Shown in pieces: positions 34,789-44,602 of a stretch of DNA of 64,000 nucleotides. Positions within the stretch are counted from its first letter, which is position 1. Each line of letters begins with the position of its first letter. The notes below the pieces were generated by a model, which was not told where the DNA came from, ran no database searches, and saw only the letters and a program-made list of their open reading frames with translations. The position numbers and the translations under genes were made by a program. This DNA comes from Flavobacterium saccharophilum (GTDB lineage: Bacteria > Bacteroidota > Bacteroidia > Flavobacteriales > Flavobacteriaceae). The stretch is from positions 620,001-684,000 of the forward strand of contig NZ_FRBY01000001.1 in assembly GCF_900142735.1 (NCBI RefSeq), written 5' to 3'.

Positions 34789-36480
34789 ATGAAAAATTAC
34801 GTTATAGGATTGGACTACGGAACAGATTCTGTTCGAGCGGTGCTTATAGATACTGAAAATGGGCAGGAATTGGCATCCAATGTTTCTCATTACAAAAGAT
34901 GGAAAAACAAACAATATTGTGACGCGTCGATAAATCAGTTTCGTCAGCATCCTTTAGATCATATAGAAGGTTTAGAAATTACGATTCAAACCGTTATAAA
35001 AGAAAGTAAAGTAGATCCTTCATTAATAAAAGGGATTTGTATTGATACAACCGGATCTTCTCCGGTGCCGGTTACAAAAGAAGGAATTCCGTTGGCTTTG
35101 ACAAAAGGTTTTGAGGAAAATCCAAATGCGATGATGGTATTATGGAAAGATCATACGTCAATTAACGAAGCAAACGAAATCAACGAACTGGCAGTAAGCT
35201 GGGGCGGAGAAAACGTAACAAAATATGTAGGGGGAATTTATTCATCGGAATGGTTTTGGGCAAAAATTCTGCACATTGCAAGAGAAGATGAAGCAGTTCG
35301 AAATGCAGCACACACCTGGATGGAGCACTGCGATTTAATGACGTATTTATTAATTGAAGATAAAGATTTAAAGACTTTCAAAAGAAGCCGTTGCGCAGCG
35401 GGTCACAAAGCAATGTGGCATGCAGACTGGAATGGACTTCCACCAGTGGAATTCTTAGAAAAACTACATCCATATTTGGCACAACTTCGCGGAAATTTAT
35501 ACGATGAAACGTATACTTCTGATTTAGTTGCCGGAAATTTAAGCAAAGAATGGGCACAGCGTTTAGGACTTTCAACAGACACAGTTATTGCTGTTGGAAC
35601 ATTCGACGCACACTCTGGAGCTGTTGGAGCAAAAATTGGAGAAAACACTTTAGTTCGCGTTATGGGAACTTCAACCTGTGATATTTTGGTGGGTTCTTAT
35701 GATGAAGTCGGAACAAAAACCGTTCGTGGAATCTGCGGACAAGTTGATGGATCTGTGATTCCGGGCTTTATTGGTTTGGAAGCAGGACAATCTGCTTTTG
35801 GCGATTTACTGGCTTGGTACAAAGAATTATTAATGTGGCCGACAGATCATTTATTGACTGCTTCAACCGTTTTAAATGAGGCTCAAAAAGAACAATTAAG
35901 AGAAGAATTCAGCGATAAATTAATCGTGGAATTGACAAAAGAAGCGGAGAAAATTCCGGTTTCAGAAAGTCTCCCAATTGCTTTGGACTGGATCAACGGA
36001 AGAAGAACTCCGGATGCTAATCAGGAATTAAAAAGTGCCATTTCAAATTTATCTTTAGGAACAAAAGCGCCTCATATTTTCAAAGCTTTGGTAAACGCCA
36101 TTTGCTTTGGAGCGAAGAAAATCGTCGATCGTTTTGAAGAAGAAGGAGTGAAAATTGACAGCGTTATCGGAATCGGGGGTGTTGCCAGAAAATCACCTTT
36201 TATCATGCAGACTTTGGCTAACGTTTTAAACAAGCCAATTAAAATTGCAGCTTCAGATCAGACTCCTGCTTTAGGAGCAGCGATTTATGCAGCAGTGGCA
36301 GCCGGAATTTATCCAAACGTAATCGAAGCAAGCCAAAAAATAGGAAGTGATTTTGATGGAGAATATTTCCCTCAACTTGATAAAGTAGCGGCTTATAACA
36401 AATTATTAATCGCTTACGATCAATTAAGTGCTTTTGAAGATCCAACTATAAAAACAGCAAAACATGAGTTCTCTTTATAA
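34789..36480 (+). CDS. araB: Ribulokinase
   Basis: A 563-residue FGGY-family kinase. It has the N-terminal GLDYGTDSVRAVLID phosphate motif, IDTTGSSPVP, GTFDAHSGAVGA and a C-terminal GIGGVARKSPFIMQTLANVL segment. It phosphorylates L-ribulose to L-ribulose-5-phosphate with ATP. Its last 17 bases overlap araD, implying translational coupling. The length and motifs fit AraB and not xylulokinase. Confidence 0.95.
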   Translation: MKNYVIGLDYGTDSVRAVLIDTENGQELASNVSHYKRWKNKQYCDASINQFRQHPLDHIEGLEITIQTVIKESKVDPSLIKGICIDTTGSSPVPVTKEGIPLALTKGFEENPNAMMVLWKDHTSINEANEINELAVSWGGENVTKYVGGIYSSEWFWAKILHIAREDEAVRNAAHTWMEHCDLMTYLLIEDKDLKTFKRSRCAAGHKAMWHADWNGLPPVEFLEKLHPYLAQLRGNLYDETYTSDLVAGNLSKEWAQRLGLSTDTVIAVGTFDAHSGAVGAKIGENTLVRVMGTSTCDILVGSYDEVGTKTVRGICGQVDGSVIPGFIGLEAGQSAFGDLLAWYKELLMWPTDHLLTASTVLNEAQKEQLREEFSDKLIVELTKEAEKIPVSESLPIALDWINGRRTPDANQELKSAISNLSLGTKAPHIFKALVNAICFGAKKIVDRFEEEGVKIDSVIGIGGVARKSPFIMQTLANVLNKPIKIAASDQTPALGAAIYAAVAAGIYPNVIEASQKIGSDFDGEYFPQLDKVAAYNKLLIAYDQLSAFEDPTIKTAKHEFSL

Positions 36481-37165
36481 AGATTTAAAACAGGAATGCT
36501 ACGAAGCCAACATGCAGTTGAATGCATTGAATTTGGTAGTATATACTTTTGGAAATGTAAGTGCGGTTGACAGAAAAAATGGTGTTTTTGCCATCAAACC
36601 AAGCGGCGTTCCGTATGAAGATTTAAAACCGGAAGATATTGTTATCGTCGATTTTGACAACAATGTAATTGAAGGAACTATGCGTCCATCATCTGACACA
36701 AAAACACACGCATACTTATATAAAAACTGGCCAAATATTGGTGGTGTTGCACATACACACGCTACTTATTCTGTAGCCTGGGCACAGTCGCAACAAGATA
36801 TTCCAATTTTTGGAACAACACACGCAGACCATTTAACAGCAGATATTCCGTGTGCGCCACCGATGGCAGATTCGCTCATCGAAGGAAACTACGAACACAA
36901 TACCGGAATTCAGATTTTGGATTGCTTCAAAGAAAAAAATCTTTCGTACGAAGAAGTAGAAATGATTTTGATTGGAAATCACGGACCATTCGCCTGGGGA
37001 AAAAATGCAGCAAAAGCGGTTTACAACAGTAAAGTTCTGGAAGTAGTAGCCGAAATGGCTTACTTAACTTTACAAATAAACCCGAACGCACCAAGATTAA
37101 AAGATTCCCTAATAAAGAAACATTACAACCGCAAGCACGGAAAAGATTCGTATTACGGACAATAG
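36464..37165 (+). CDS. araD: L-ribulose-5-phosphate 4-epimerase
   Basis: A 233-residue class II aldolase-fold epimerase. Zinc ligands are His97 and His99 (VAHTHATYS) and His173 (GNHGPFAWG), and Asp78 matches the further conserved acidic site. It converts L-ribulose-5-phosphate to D-xylulose-5-phosphate. The start overlaps araB by 17 bases. AraD is a better call than fuculose aldolase because of the AraB partner and length. Confidence 0.95.
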   Translation: MSSLYKDLKQECYEANMQLNALNLVVYTFGNVSAVDRKNGVFAIKPSGVPYEDLKPEDIVIVDFDNNVIEGTMRPSSDTKTHAYLYKNWPNIGGVAHTHATYSVAWAQSQQDIPIFGTTHADHLTADIPCAPPMADSLIEGNYEHNTGIQILDCFKEKNLSYEEVEMILIGNHGPFAWGKNAAKAVYNSKVLEVVAEMAYLTLQINPNAPRLKDSLIKKHYNRKHGKDSYYGQ

Positions 37166-37312
37166 AAGTTTGTTTCAGGTTTCAGTTTTTTTTTGTTTCA
37201 AGTTGTTGGAACGTGAAACTTGAAACGTGAAACAAATAAAACCTGAAACAAAAATTAACAATTCAAGATTTTCAGATTCCAACAACCTGAAACCTGAAAC
37301 TTGAAACAAAAT
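37166..37312. repeat. GTTTCAGG/CCTGAAAC inverted word-repeat element between araD and araA
   Basis: The left part contains TTTGTTTCAGGTTTCAG-type words and TTTCAAGTTGTTGGAACG. The right part has CCAACAACCTGAAACCTGAA and ACTTGAAACAAA, their approximate reverse complement. The element nearly fills the gap and could fold into a long imperfect hairpin in the araBDA message. It has no coding capacity. Confidence 0.65.
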
Positions 37313-37324
37313 AAACAAAAGAAT

Positions 37325-38833
37325 ATGATTGATATATCTCAAAAAGAAGTATGGTTTGTAGTAGGAAGCCAGGAATTATACGGTGAAGAAACTTTAAGAA
37401 AAGTAGCGGAACATTCTCAAATAATTGCAAAAGGATTAGATGCATCATCTAGTTTACCAGTAAAAGTGGTTTATAAAGATGTGGTAAAATCACCTTCTCA
37501 AATTTTAGATGTTTGTTTGGCGGCAAATTCGGCTAAAAACTGTATCGGAATTATTGCCTGGATGCACACTTTTTCACCAGCAAAAATGTGGATCGGCGGA
37601 CTAAGCATTCTGAAAAAACCATTATGTCATTTACATACACAATACAATGCTGAAATTCCGTGGGGAACTATCGATATGGATTTCATGAACTTAAATCAAT
37701 CTGCTCACGGAGATCGTGAATTTGGTTTTATCATGTCAAGAATGCGCAAAAAACGCAAAGTGGTTGTTGGACATTGGGAAGACGAAAGAGTTCAGAAAAA
37801 ACTAGGTATCTGGACAAGAGTAGCTTTAGGATGGGATGAACTTCAAAACTTAAAAGTGGCTCGTATTGGAGACAATATGCGTGAAGTTGCCGTTACAGAA
37901 GGAGATAAAGTTGAGGCTCAAATTCGTTTCGGAATGTCAGTAAACGGTTTTGATTCATCAGATGTCACGAAATATATTGAGAAAGTTACAGACAAGGAAT
38001 TAAACGATTTATTGGCTGTTTACGAACAATCTTATACTTTGACGGATTCTTTAAAAGAAGGCGGAGCGCAAAGAAGTTCATTAGCGGAAGCGGCAAAAAT
38101 TGAATTAGGTTTAAGAGCTTTCCTTGAAGAAGGAGGTTTTGGTGCTTTTACGGATACGTTTGAAAATTTAGGTGTTTGGAAACAATTGCCTGGAATCGCA
38201 ACACAAAGATTAATGGCTGATGGTTACGGTTTTGGTGGAGAAGGAGACTGGAAAACCGCTGCAATGGTTCGTGCTTTAAAAGTAATGAACGTGGGGCTTG
38301 AAGGCGGAACTTCTTTCATGGAAGATTATACATACCACTTTACACCTCAAAAATCATATGTTTTAGGATCGCACATGTTGGAAATTTGTCCATCAATTGC
38401 TGACGGAAAACCTTCTTGTGAAGTGCATCCTTTAGGAATTGGCGGAAAAGAAGATCCGGCTCGTTTGGTATTTAATTCACCAGCAGGAGAGGCAATCAAC
38501 GTTTCTTTGGTAGATATGGGAACTCGTTTCCGTTTAATTGTAAACGAAGTTACAGCGATTAAACCAATGGCTGAGTTACCAAAATTACCGGTTGCAAGAG
38601 TTTTATGGGATTGTAAACCAAACCTAGACATTGCTGCAACAGCCTGGATTTTAGCAGGAGGAGCGCATCACACCGTTTATAGCCAGTCGCTAACAACAGA
38701 ATATATGGAAGATTTTGCTGATATCGCTGGAATTGAATTGTTGGTGATTGATGAAAAAACTACTATAAGAGACTTTAAAGACAAGATCAATGCAAATGAA
38801 GCTTATTATCATTTGTTTCAGCACGGACTATAA
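37325..38833 (+). CDS. araA: L-arabinose isomerase
   Basis: The protein has 502 residues from the ATG at 37325 ([20 protein letters not shown]). The frame also opens at 37301, but those eight residues come from the repeat. Family motifs [58 protein letters not shown] and EDYTYHF are intact. It isomerises L-arabinose to L-ribulose with a divalent metal (catalytic glutamates in the GGEGDW and MEDYTY segments). It follows araD after a repeat-filled gap of 159 bases. Confidence 0.96.
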   Translation: MIDISQKEVWFVVGSQELYGEETLRKVAEHSQIIAKGLDASSSLPVKVVYKDVVKSPSQILDVCLAANSAKNCIGIIAWMHTFSPAKMWIGGLSILKKPLCHLHTQYNAEIPWGTIDMDFMNLNQSAHGDREFGFIMSRMRKKRKVVVGHWEDERVQKKLGIWTRVALGWDELQNLKVARIGDNMREVAVTEGDKVEAQIRFGMSVNGFDSSDVTKYIEKVTDKELNDLLAVYEQSYTLTDSLKEGGAQRSSLAEAAKIELGLRAFLEEGGFGAFTDTFENLGVWKQLPGIATQRLMADGYGFGGEGDWKTAAMVRALKVMNVGLEGGTSFMEDYTYHFTPQKSYVLGSHMLEICPSIADGKPSCEVHPLGIGGKEDPARLVFNSPAGEAINVSLVDMGTRFRLIVNEVTAIKPMAELPKLPVARVLWDCKPNLDIAATAWILAGGAHHTVYSQSLTTEYMEDFADIAGIELLVIDEKTTIRDFKDKINANEAYYHLFQHGL

Positions 38834-38836
38834 TTT

Positions 38837-38926
38837 AGTCAAAAGTCGAATGTCTTAAAGTCTTAAAGATTTTGTTAACTTTGAAATTATAGACTTTAAG
38901 ACTTTTGACTTTAAGACTTTACTAAC
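38837..38926. repeat. AGTCTTAAAGTC word-repeat element between araA and the epimerase gene
   Basis: AGTCAAAAGTC and GTCTTAAAGTCTTAAAG on the left are answered by GACTTTAAGACTTTTGACTT on the right, giving an imperfect inverted repeat over about 90 bases. It fills almost the whole gap. Confidence 0.65.
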
Positions 38927-38941
38927 TTAAAAATATCATTT

Positions 38942-40123
38942 ATGAATGTATTAAAACGTTGTATTTTTGGAATAAGCCTAATGAGTTTGGCCGCAGTTTC
39001 AGTTCAATGCAAAAGCGATAAAAAAATGGATGCTACCACAGTTTCGTCAGACGAAAAAGCTACAGTTACAATCGAAAAATCTTCTTACGGAAAAACTGCA
39101 AAAGGAGAACAGGTCGATAGTTATAAACTGAAAAACCAAAATGGGATGGAAGTTGATATCATCACTTTTGGCGGAAGAATTACAGATTTGAAAGTACCTA
39201 ATAAAGAAGGTGTTTCGGAAAATGTAGTAATTGGATTTGATAATTTGGCTCAATATGAAAAAGAAAATCCATTTTTTGGAGCTTTGATCGGAAGATACGG
39301 AAATCGAATTGCCAAAGGAAAATTCACTTTAGACGAAAAAGAATATCAATTAGCAATCAACAATGCGCCAAATGCTTTACACGGCGGGCCTCAAGGGTTC
39401 TTTAATGTGGTTTGGAAAGCTGAGGCAAAATCTGGAGATACGGCAACTTTGAAATTATCGTACTTAAGTAAAGATATGGAAGAAGGATATCCTGGAAATT
39501 TACAAGTTTTTGTAACGTATACATTGACAAATGATAATCAATTAGAAGTTTTATACGAAGCGACTACAGATAAGAAAACGGTTGTGAATTTAACGCAACA
39601 TTCTTATTTCAATTTATCCGGAGATTTCACAAAAACAATCTTAGATCATGAATTGACTTTGAATGCAGATAAAATTGTTCCGGTTGATGCGACTTTAATT
39701 CCGACAGGAAAATTAGATGACGTTGCCAATACGCCTTTCGATTTCAGAACACCAAAATTAATCGGAAAAGACATCGACGCTAAAAACGAACAATTAGAAA
39801 GAGGAAAAGGATACGATCACTGTTGGGTATTGAACAATCCTGAAAAAGGAAAAACAATCATTGCAAAAGTGTATCACGCAGCAAGTGGAAGAGTTATGGA
39901 AATGACAACAGATGAACCTGGAATTCAGTTTTACTCTGGAAACTTCCTTGACGGAACGTTACCAATGCCTAAAGGCGGAACCTTCGCGCACAGAACAGGA
40001 CTATGTTTAGAAACAGAACATTATCCTGATGCTCCAAATCAGAAAAACTTCCCAACAACAGTTTTAAACCCGGGAGAAAATTATAAAACTAAAACTACTT
40101 TTAAATTCTCTGTAAAAAAATAG
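38942..40123 (+). CDS. Aldose 1-epimerase, lipoprotein form
   Basis: A 393-residue mutarotase with a lipoprotein signal (AVSVQC, Cys23). Catalytic sites are His in NALHGGPQGFF, His in LTQHSYFNLSG and Glu in GLCLETEHYPDAPN. It is exported to the periplasm, where it would equilibrate anomers of the released sugar before inner-membrane uptake. Position after araA suggests L-arabinose as substrate. It ends the arabinose locus and is followed by a strong terminator. Confidence 0.9.
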   Translation: MNVLKRCIFGISLMSLAAVSVQCKSDKKMDATTVSSDEKATVTIEKSSYGKTAKGEQVDSYKLKNQNGMEVDIITFGGRITDLKVPNKEGVSENVVIGFDNLAQYEKENPFFGALIGRYGNRIAKGKFTLDEKEYQLAINNAPNALHGGPQGFFNVVWKAEAKSGDTATLKLSYLSKDMEEGYPGNLQVFVTYTLTNDNQLEVLYEATTDKKTVVNLTQHSYFNLSGDFTKTILDHELTLNADKIVPVDATLIPTGKLDDVANTPFDFRTPKLIGKDIDAKNEQLERGKGYDHCWVLNNPEKGKTIIAKVYHAASGRVMEMTTDEPGIQFYSGNFLDGTLPMPKGGTFAHRTGLCLETEHYPDAPNQKNFPTTVLNPGENYKTKTTFKFSVKK

Positions 40124-40160
40124 TTTTGGAATTATGTTAATTAGTTAGTAATTCTCTAAG

Positions 40161-40193
40161 AAACCTCGAAAGTTATGCTTTCGAGGTTTTTTT
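40161..40193 (+). terminator. Terminator of the ara operon
   Basis: AAACCTCGAAAG pairs with CTTTCGAGGTTT around the loop TTATG and is followed by a T-run. Confidence 0.9.
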
Positions 40194-40247
40194 ATGGATT
40201 AAAAGTTGGCCACGAATTACACGAATTTTCGCAAAGTACTCATTTTT

Positions 40248-40369
40248 GTCATTTCGACGAAGGAGAAATCCTCGCGAGAAGCTCGACAAAGATTTGATAT
40301 TCGTTACTGGGTTACTTACGAGGATTTGCTTCGCCAGTCGCTATCCCTCGAGTCTTCTTCGTAAATGAC
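40248..40369. mobile_element. MITE-like imperfect inverted repeat, diverged copy
   Basis: The left arm GTCATTTCGACGAAGGAG and right arm CTTCTTCGTAAATGAC are imperfect inverted copies bounding 122 bases without a gene. An outer GCAAAGT/ACTTTGC pair flanks it. The first 45 bases align with those of the perfect element at 52847, including AGAAGCTC and ACAAAGATT. The rest of this 337-bp gap is a terminator and short GCCACGAATTACACGAATTT-type sequence. Confidence 0.65.
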
Positions 40370-40460
40370 AAGATTGTGCCAAAAAACTTTGCGCCCTTGC
40401 GAGATTAATTCACTTGCAGATTTATAAAAATCTTAATTTAGCGTTAGCAAAAACACAACA

Positions 40461-40931
40461 ATGAAACACTTATTCCAAGCAGAAGTAAGCTGGACATCAA
40501 GTCAAGCCCAAGAAGATTCAACAAAAAGAATTTACAGCAAAAGCCATCAAATTAAAATTGAAGGAAAACCTGCTTTAAATGTTTCAGCAGCCAAAGCTTT
40601 TAAAGGTGACCCGGAATTATACAATCCAGAAGATCTACTTTTGAGCAGTTTGGTTTCCTGTCATATGATGTCCTACTTATATGTATGCTCGCAAAACGAA
40701 ATTGAAGTTTTAGAATATTCAGATAATGCCGAAGCAACGCTCGAAGTTGCTGCAGATGGAAGTGGGCGTTTTGTTGCCGTTCAATTAAATCCAAAAGTAA
40801 AAATCTCAAATTCAGATCAAATTGAATTGGCAATTGAACTTCATACAAAAGCAAATCAATTGTGTTTTATTGCAAATTCATGCAATTTTGCGGTTCTGCA
40901 TAATGCGAGTTGTGAGGTTTTCAAGATGTAA
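40461..40931 (+). CDS. OsmC/Ohr-family peroxiredoxin-like protein
   Basis: A 156-residue protein with the OsmC pattern: NPEDLLLSSLVSCHMMSYLYVC (residues 55-76) and a second site QLCFIANSCNF (133-143). Cys67 and Cys135 are the candidates for the peroxidatic and resolving pair that reduces organic hydroperoxides. Extra cysteines are at 76, 141 and 151. It stands alone between the ara locus and a beta-barrel gene. Whether it is OsmC, Ohr or the YhfA type cannot be settled from sequence reading alone. Confidence 0.85.
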   Translation: MKHLFQAEVSWTSSQAQEDSTKRIYSKSHQIKIEGKPALNVSAAKAFKGDPELYNPEDLLLSSLVSCHMMSYLYVCSQNEIEVLEYSDNAEATLEVAADGSGRFVAVQLNPKVKISNSDQIELAIELHTKANQLCFIANSCNFAVLHNASCEVFKM

Positions 40932-41107
40932 ATTAATTAAGTTTTTGTATTAAACAAAGGGATTTGCGTTTGGTTATACGTTATTATAATTACAAAAGTA
41001 TTTTAAGTCGAATTACAAGACATTAAATAATTAGGTGTAAAAATGTAGCTTTTTATTTGCATATCCATTCGTTTGGTTATTTTTACTCAAAAAACCAAAA
41101 CCTATTT

Positions 41108-42337
41108 ATGAAAAAAAAATTATTAATTATTTTATTGTTTTGTTACACTTTTACTAATGCACAAGTTGAATTTGAAAAAGGATATTTTATTTCAAATGAT
41201 GGAAAAAAAACGCAATGCTTTATAAGAAATTTAGATTGGATGAATACTCCAACAAATTTCAAATATAAAATACAGCTTGCCGATTCGGAGATTAAAACGG
41301 AAAGTATCGAAACCGCACAAGAATTTAGCATTGATAGCGAATGCAAATACAAAAGATTTAAAGTGAAAATAGATCGTGCAAGTGATGATCAAAAAGAAGC
41401 TACAGGAAAAAGAAATCCGCAATGGATGGAAGAAACATTATTCTTAAAAGTACTTGTAGAAGGAGATGCAACGTTATATAGTTATACTGATGCCAATCAG
41501 AATAAATTCTTTTATTCTACACAAACTGTTCCTGTAGAGGAGTTAGTGCGTGTAACTTATCTTAAAGATGGAGAAAGCGCGGGGTATATAAGACAGCTTT
41601 CGAATGATGTGAAATCAGCAAAAATAACAGATAAAGATGTTAATAATCTTAATTACAAAAAGTCAGATCTGATTAAATATTTTACCAAATACAACAATAT
41701 TCAACCTGCCACAGGTGAAAATGAGGCTACAAAAGCGAGTAAAAAATTACTGTTTATTAAAGTTACACCAGGATTAAGTTTTGCATCGGTATCAGCAAAA
41801 AACAGTGCAAATTCAAGCCTGAATGTTGATTTTGATAATAAAATGGTTTTCAAGATAGGTGCCGAAGTGGAATATGTATTTCCTTTTAATAAAAATAAAT
41901 GGAGTTTATTTGCCAATCCGATGTATCAAAAGTATGAAAGCGAAAAGAACTATATTTATTATAGTACAAGTGCTATGGAAAATCCAGAAACACCTTATAA
42001 TGCAAAAATAGATTACAGTTCGGTGCAGCTGCCAGTTGGGATTAGACACTATATGTTTTTAAATCAAAATTCAAAAATTTTCATAAACGCATTATATTCC
42101 TTCGAAATTAGTGGCAGTTCAAAAATTTCTTATACAAATATGACGCCGGGAAGTATAGCAAAAGGAGATTTTGAAAGTCATTCAGATACCAATTTCGCTT
42201 TCGGTTTAGGGTATAATTTTAAAAGCAAATTTTCAGTTGAAGCAAGATTCAACACAAAAAAAGAGTTAATGGACTACCAAACTTATTCTGCAAAGTATAA
42301 TGCGGTAGATTTTATAGTAGGTTATACTATTTTTTAG
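41108..42337 (+). CDS. Outer-membrane beta-barrel protein, function unknown
   Basis: The protein has 409 residues from the ATG at 41108, which begins a clear signal peptide (MKKKLLIILLFCYTFTNAQ); the frame opens further upstream at 41057. Residues about 20-205 form a soluble beta-rich part (GYFISNDGKKTQCFIRNLDW). From about 215 on, alternating strands ending YNAVDFIVGYTIF look like an 8-10-strand PorT-type barrel. The family is common in Flavobacteria, but I recognise no specific function. Neighbours are unrelated. Confidence 0.75.
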   Translation: MKKKLLIILLFCYTFTNAQVEFEKGYFISNDGKKTQCFIRNLDWMNTPTNFKYKIQLADSEIKTESIETAQEFSIDSECKYKRFKVKIDRASDDQKEATGKRNPQWMEETLFLKVLVEGDATLYSYTDANQNKFFYSTQTVPVEELVRVTYLKDGESAGYIRQLSNDVKSAKITDKDVNNLNYKKSDLIKYFTKYNNIQPATGENEATKASKKLLFIKVTPGLSFASVSAKNSANSSLNVDFDNKMVFKIGAEVEYVFPFNKNKWSLFANPMYQKYESEKNYIYYSTSAMENPETPYNAKIDYSSVQLPVGIRHYMFLNQNSKIFINALYSFEISGSSKISYTNMTPGSIAKGDFESHSDTNFAFGLGYNFKSKFSVEARFNTKKELMDYQTYSAKYNAVDFIVGYTIF

Positions 42338-42554
42338 TAAAATAAAACCATATGATTTTTTAAGCAACTGAAGTATTTTTTTAATGCTTCAGTTGCTTTC
42401 TTTCTATAAATAGAGTCTAAACCTTGTTTTAAGATTGGACATTTTGAAATATTGCTAGCGTCTAATCTTTATGGATTTTGAGTAAAGATCTGGTTGGATG
42501 TAATAAAAAAAAGCCTGTAACTCTTGAAAAACAAGTGATTACAGACTTTTTAAG

Positions 42555-42634
42555 TACCCGGAGCCGGAGTCGAACCGGCACGGTTTCCCACAGGTGTTTG
42601 AGACCAGCGCGTCTACCAATTCCGCCATCCGGGC
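42555..42634 (-). tRNA. tRNA-Leu (anticodon CAA)
   Basis: Read on the minus strand, the gene begins GCCCGGATGGCGGAATTGGT. It has a leucine-type D arm (GGTAGAC), anticodon loop CTCAAAC with anticodon CAA, a long variable arm (TGTGGGAAACCGT), the T arm GCCGGTTCGACTCCGGC and the acceptor end TCCGGGTA. The anticodon stem has one T-T mismatch. CCA is not encoded. The long variable arm and CAA anticodon identify a leucine tRNA reading UUG. Confidence 0.95.
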
Positions 42635-42794
42635 TTAGCAGACGAAAAAACAATCAAAAAATCGATTATTTTAACGCAATAGAATGAAGTCATAAATGGC
42701 GTCATTCCTTTAACACGGTGCAAATGTAAAAAATAAAATTAAATGTTCTACTAAAAATACTTAAATTTTTCCTTTCAGTGTCCAATAAATTTTC

Positions 42795-42802
42795 TAAATT
42801 TG
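42795..42802 (+). promoter_or_regulatory. Candidate -7 box of prs
   Basis: TAAATTTG matches TAnnTTTG and is followed by CACC. It implies a leader of about 115 bases before prs. No good -33 TTG is seen at the usual distance. Confidence 0.4.
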
Positions 42803-42924
42803 CACCTCGTTAAAACGAAGCACACACAACTAACTACACCCGAGGCATTTATACACGTTTTGTTTTACCAAAAAAGGTGAAGCCGAATTGTACGGAGCGC
42901 AGCGAGTAAAAACAACAAATTATA

Positions 42925-43866
42925 ATGTCGCACCTAGAACCAGAAGCTAAAATTTTTGCTTGTTCACAAAGTGTTTATCTTGCAGAAAAAATTGCCGATC
43001 ATTACGGAATTCCGCTAGGCAAAGTAACGATGTCAACGTATAGTGATGGAGAATTTCAGCCATCTTACGAAGAATCAATAAGAGGATTACGCGTTTTTAT
43101 CGTGTGTTCAACTTTTCCAACTGCTGATAATTTGATGGAATTGTTACTAATGATCGATGCAGCAAAACGTGCATCAGCAAGACATATTACAGCTGTTATG
43201 CCTTATTTTGGTTGGGCAAGACAGGACAGAAAGGATAAACCAAGAGTTCCGATTGGAGCAAAATTAGTAGCTAATTTATTAGATGCTGCCGGAGCGACAA
43301 GAGTAATGACAATGGATTTGCACGCAGATCAAATTCAAGGGTTTTTCGAAAAACCAGTAGATCATTTATTTGCATCTACGATCTTTTTACCATACGTAGA
43401 AAGTTTAGGATTAGAAAATTTAACCATTGCATCTCCTGATATGGGAGGTTCAAAAAGAGCATATGCTTACTCTAAGTTTTTAGAATCAGATGTAGTAATC
43501 TGTTACAAACAAAGAAAAGCAGCCAACGTTATCGATACTATGGAACTAATTGGTGAAGTAAAAGGTCGTAACGTAATACTAGTAGACGACATGATCGATA
43601 CCGGTGGAACATTAGCGAAAGCAGCGGATTTAATGATCGAAAAAGGAGCATTAAGCGTTAGAGCAATTTGTACACATGCTATTTTATCAGGTGGAGCTTA
43701 CGAAAAAATTGAAAATTCGAAATTAAGCGAATTAATAGTTACCGATTCAATCCCATTAAAGAGAGAATCAAAGAAAATTAGAGTAGTGAGTTGTGCACCT
43801 CTTTTTGCCGAAGTTATGCACATGGTGCACCACAACAATTCCATTAGTGGAAAATTCATAATGTAA
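42925..43866 (+). CDS. prs: Ribose-phosphate pyrophosphokinase
   Basis: A 313-residue PRPP synthetase. The motifs are PYFGWARQDRKDKPRVPIGA, TMDLHADQIQGFF, and the PRPP-binding loop VILVDDMIDTGGTLAKAA. It makes PRPP from ribose-5-phosphate and ATP for nucleotide, histidine and tryptophan synthesis. It is upstream of rplY (106-base gap), an arrangement I recall as usual in Flavobacteria. The genes at 47623 and 54243 use PRPP or its products. Confidence 0.96.
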   Translation: MSHLEPEAKIFACSQSVYLAEKIADHYGIPLGKVTMSTYSDGEFQPSYEESIRGLRVFIVCSTFPTADNLMELLLMIDAAKRASARHITAVMPYFGWARQDRKDKPRVPIGAKLVANLLDAAGATRVMTMDLHADQIQGFFEKPVDHLFASTIFLPYVESLGLENLTIASPDMGGSKRAYAYSKFLESDVVICYKQRKAANVIDTMELIGEVKGRNVILVDDMIDTGGTLAKAADLMIEKGALSVRAICTHAILSGGAYEKIENSKLSELIVTDSIPLKRESKKIRVVSCAPLFAEVMHMVHHNNSISGKFIM

Positions 43867-43875
43867 TAAGCGGTA

Positions 43876-43940
43876 TGCTTTAGGCTTTAAGCCATAAGCT
43901 GTTTCACTATTACAAAAAAAGCCTAAAGCTTAAAGCAAAT
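43876..43940. repeat. GCTTTAAGC word-repeat element between prs and rplY
   Basis: GCTTTAGGCTTTAAGCCATA on the left is answered by GCCTAAAGCTTAAAGC on the right, an imperfect inverted repeat of self-similar words. It fills most of the gap. Confidence 0.55.
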
Positions 43941-43972
43941 AGAATATTTATTAATAACTATATTTTTTTACA

Positions 43973-44584
43973 ATGAAATCGATTACAATTAAAGGATCAG
44001 AAAGAGAAAGCGTGGGCAAAGTGTCAACTAAAGCCTTACGTAATGCTGGAGCGGTTCCTTGCGTGTTATACGGAGGAAATCAGGCAGTACACTTCTCAGC
44101 AGACGCTGCAGCGTTCAAAAACTTGGTTTACACTCCAAACGCACACACAGTTGTGATTGAGCTTGGAAAAGGAAAATCATTCAACGCAATTTTACAAGAT
44201 ATCCAGGTTCACCCTGTATCTGACAAAATTTTACATATTGACTTCTTTCAATTATTTGATGACAAAGAAATCACTATGGAAGTTCCAGTAAAAATCGTTG
44301 GTACATCTAAAGGTGTTCTTGCAGGTGGTGTTTTACGTTTAAACACTCGTAAATTAAAAGTTAAAGCTTTACCTAAAAATCTTCCTGATTTTGTTGAAGC
44401 TGATATTACTCCACTTGAAATGGGTAACAAATTGTACGTTACTAAAGTTGGTACTCCTGACTATAAAGTAATGCACCCAGATAACACTGTTGTTGCTCAG
44501 GTAAGAATTTCTCGTGCTGCTATGAAAGCTGCTCAAGAAGCTGCAAAAGCTGCAAAAGCTCCTGCAAAAGGAAAGAAAAAATAA
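43973..44584 (+). CDS. rplY: 50S ribosomal protein L25 (CTC form)
   Basis: A 203-residue protein with an N-terminal L25 domain that binds 5S rRNA (about 1-93: [50 protein letters not shown]) and a C-terminal TL5/CTC beta domain (about 95-182). A low-complexity Ala/Lys tail ([22 protein letters not shown]) ends the protein. The length fits the two-domain CTC form. Confidence 0.95.
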   Translation: MKSITIKGSERESVGKVSTKALRNAGAVPCVLYGGNQAVHFSADAAAFKNLVYTPNAHTVVIELGKGKSFNAILQDIQVHPVSDKILHIDFFQLFDDKEITMEVPVKIVGTSKGVLAGGVLRLNTRKLKVKALPKNLPDFVEADITPLEMGNKLYVTKVGTPDYKVMHPDNTVVAQVRISRAAMKAAQEAAKAAKAPAKGKKK

Positions 44585-44602
44585 TTTTTTTCAAATCAAT
44601 AC

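Noticed and set aside
36464..36480. Frameshift between araB and araD
   Set aside because: Both proteins are complete, with normal ends; the 17-base overlap is ordinary translational coupling.
42462..42687. Open frames on both strands overlapping the tRNA
   Set aside because: The peptides are translations of tRNA-Leu and its flanks; the tRNA structure explains the sequence.
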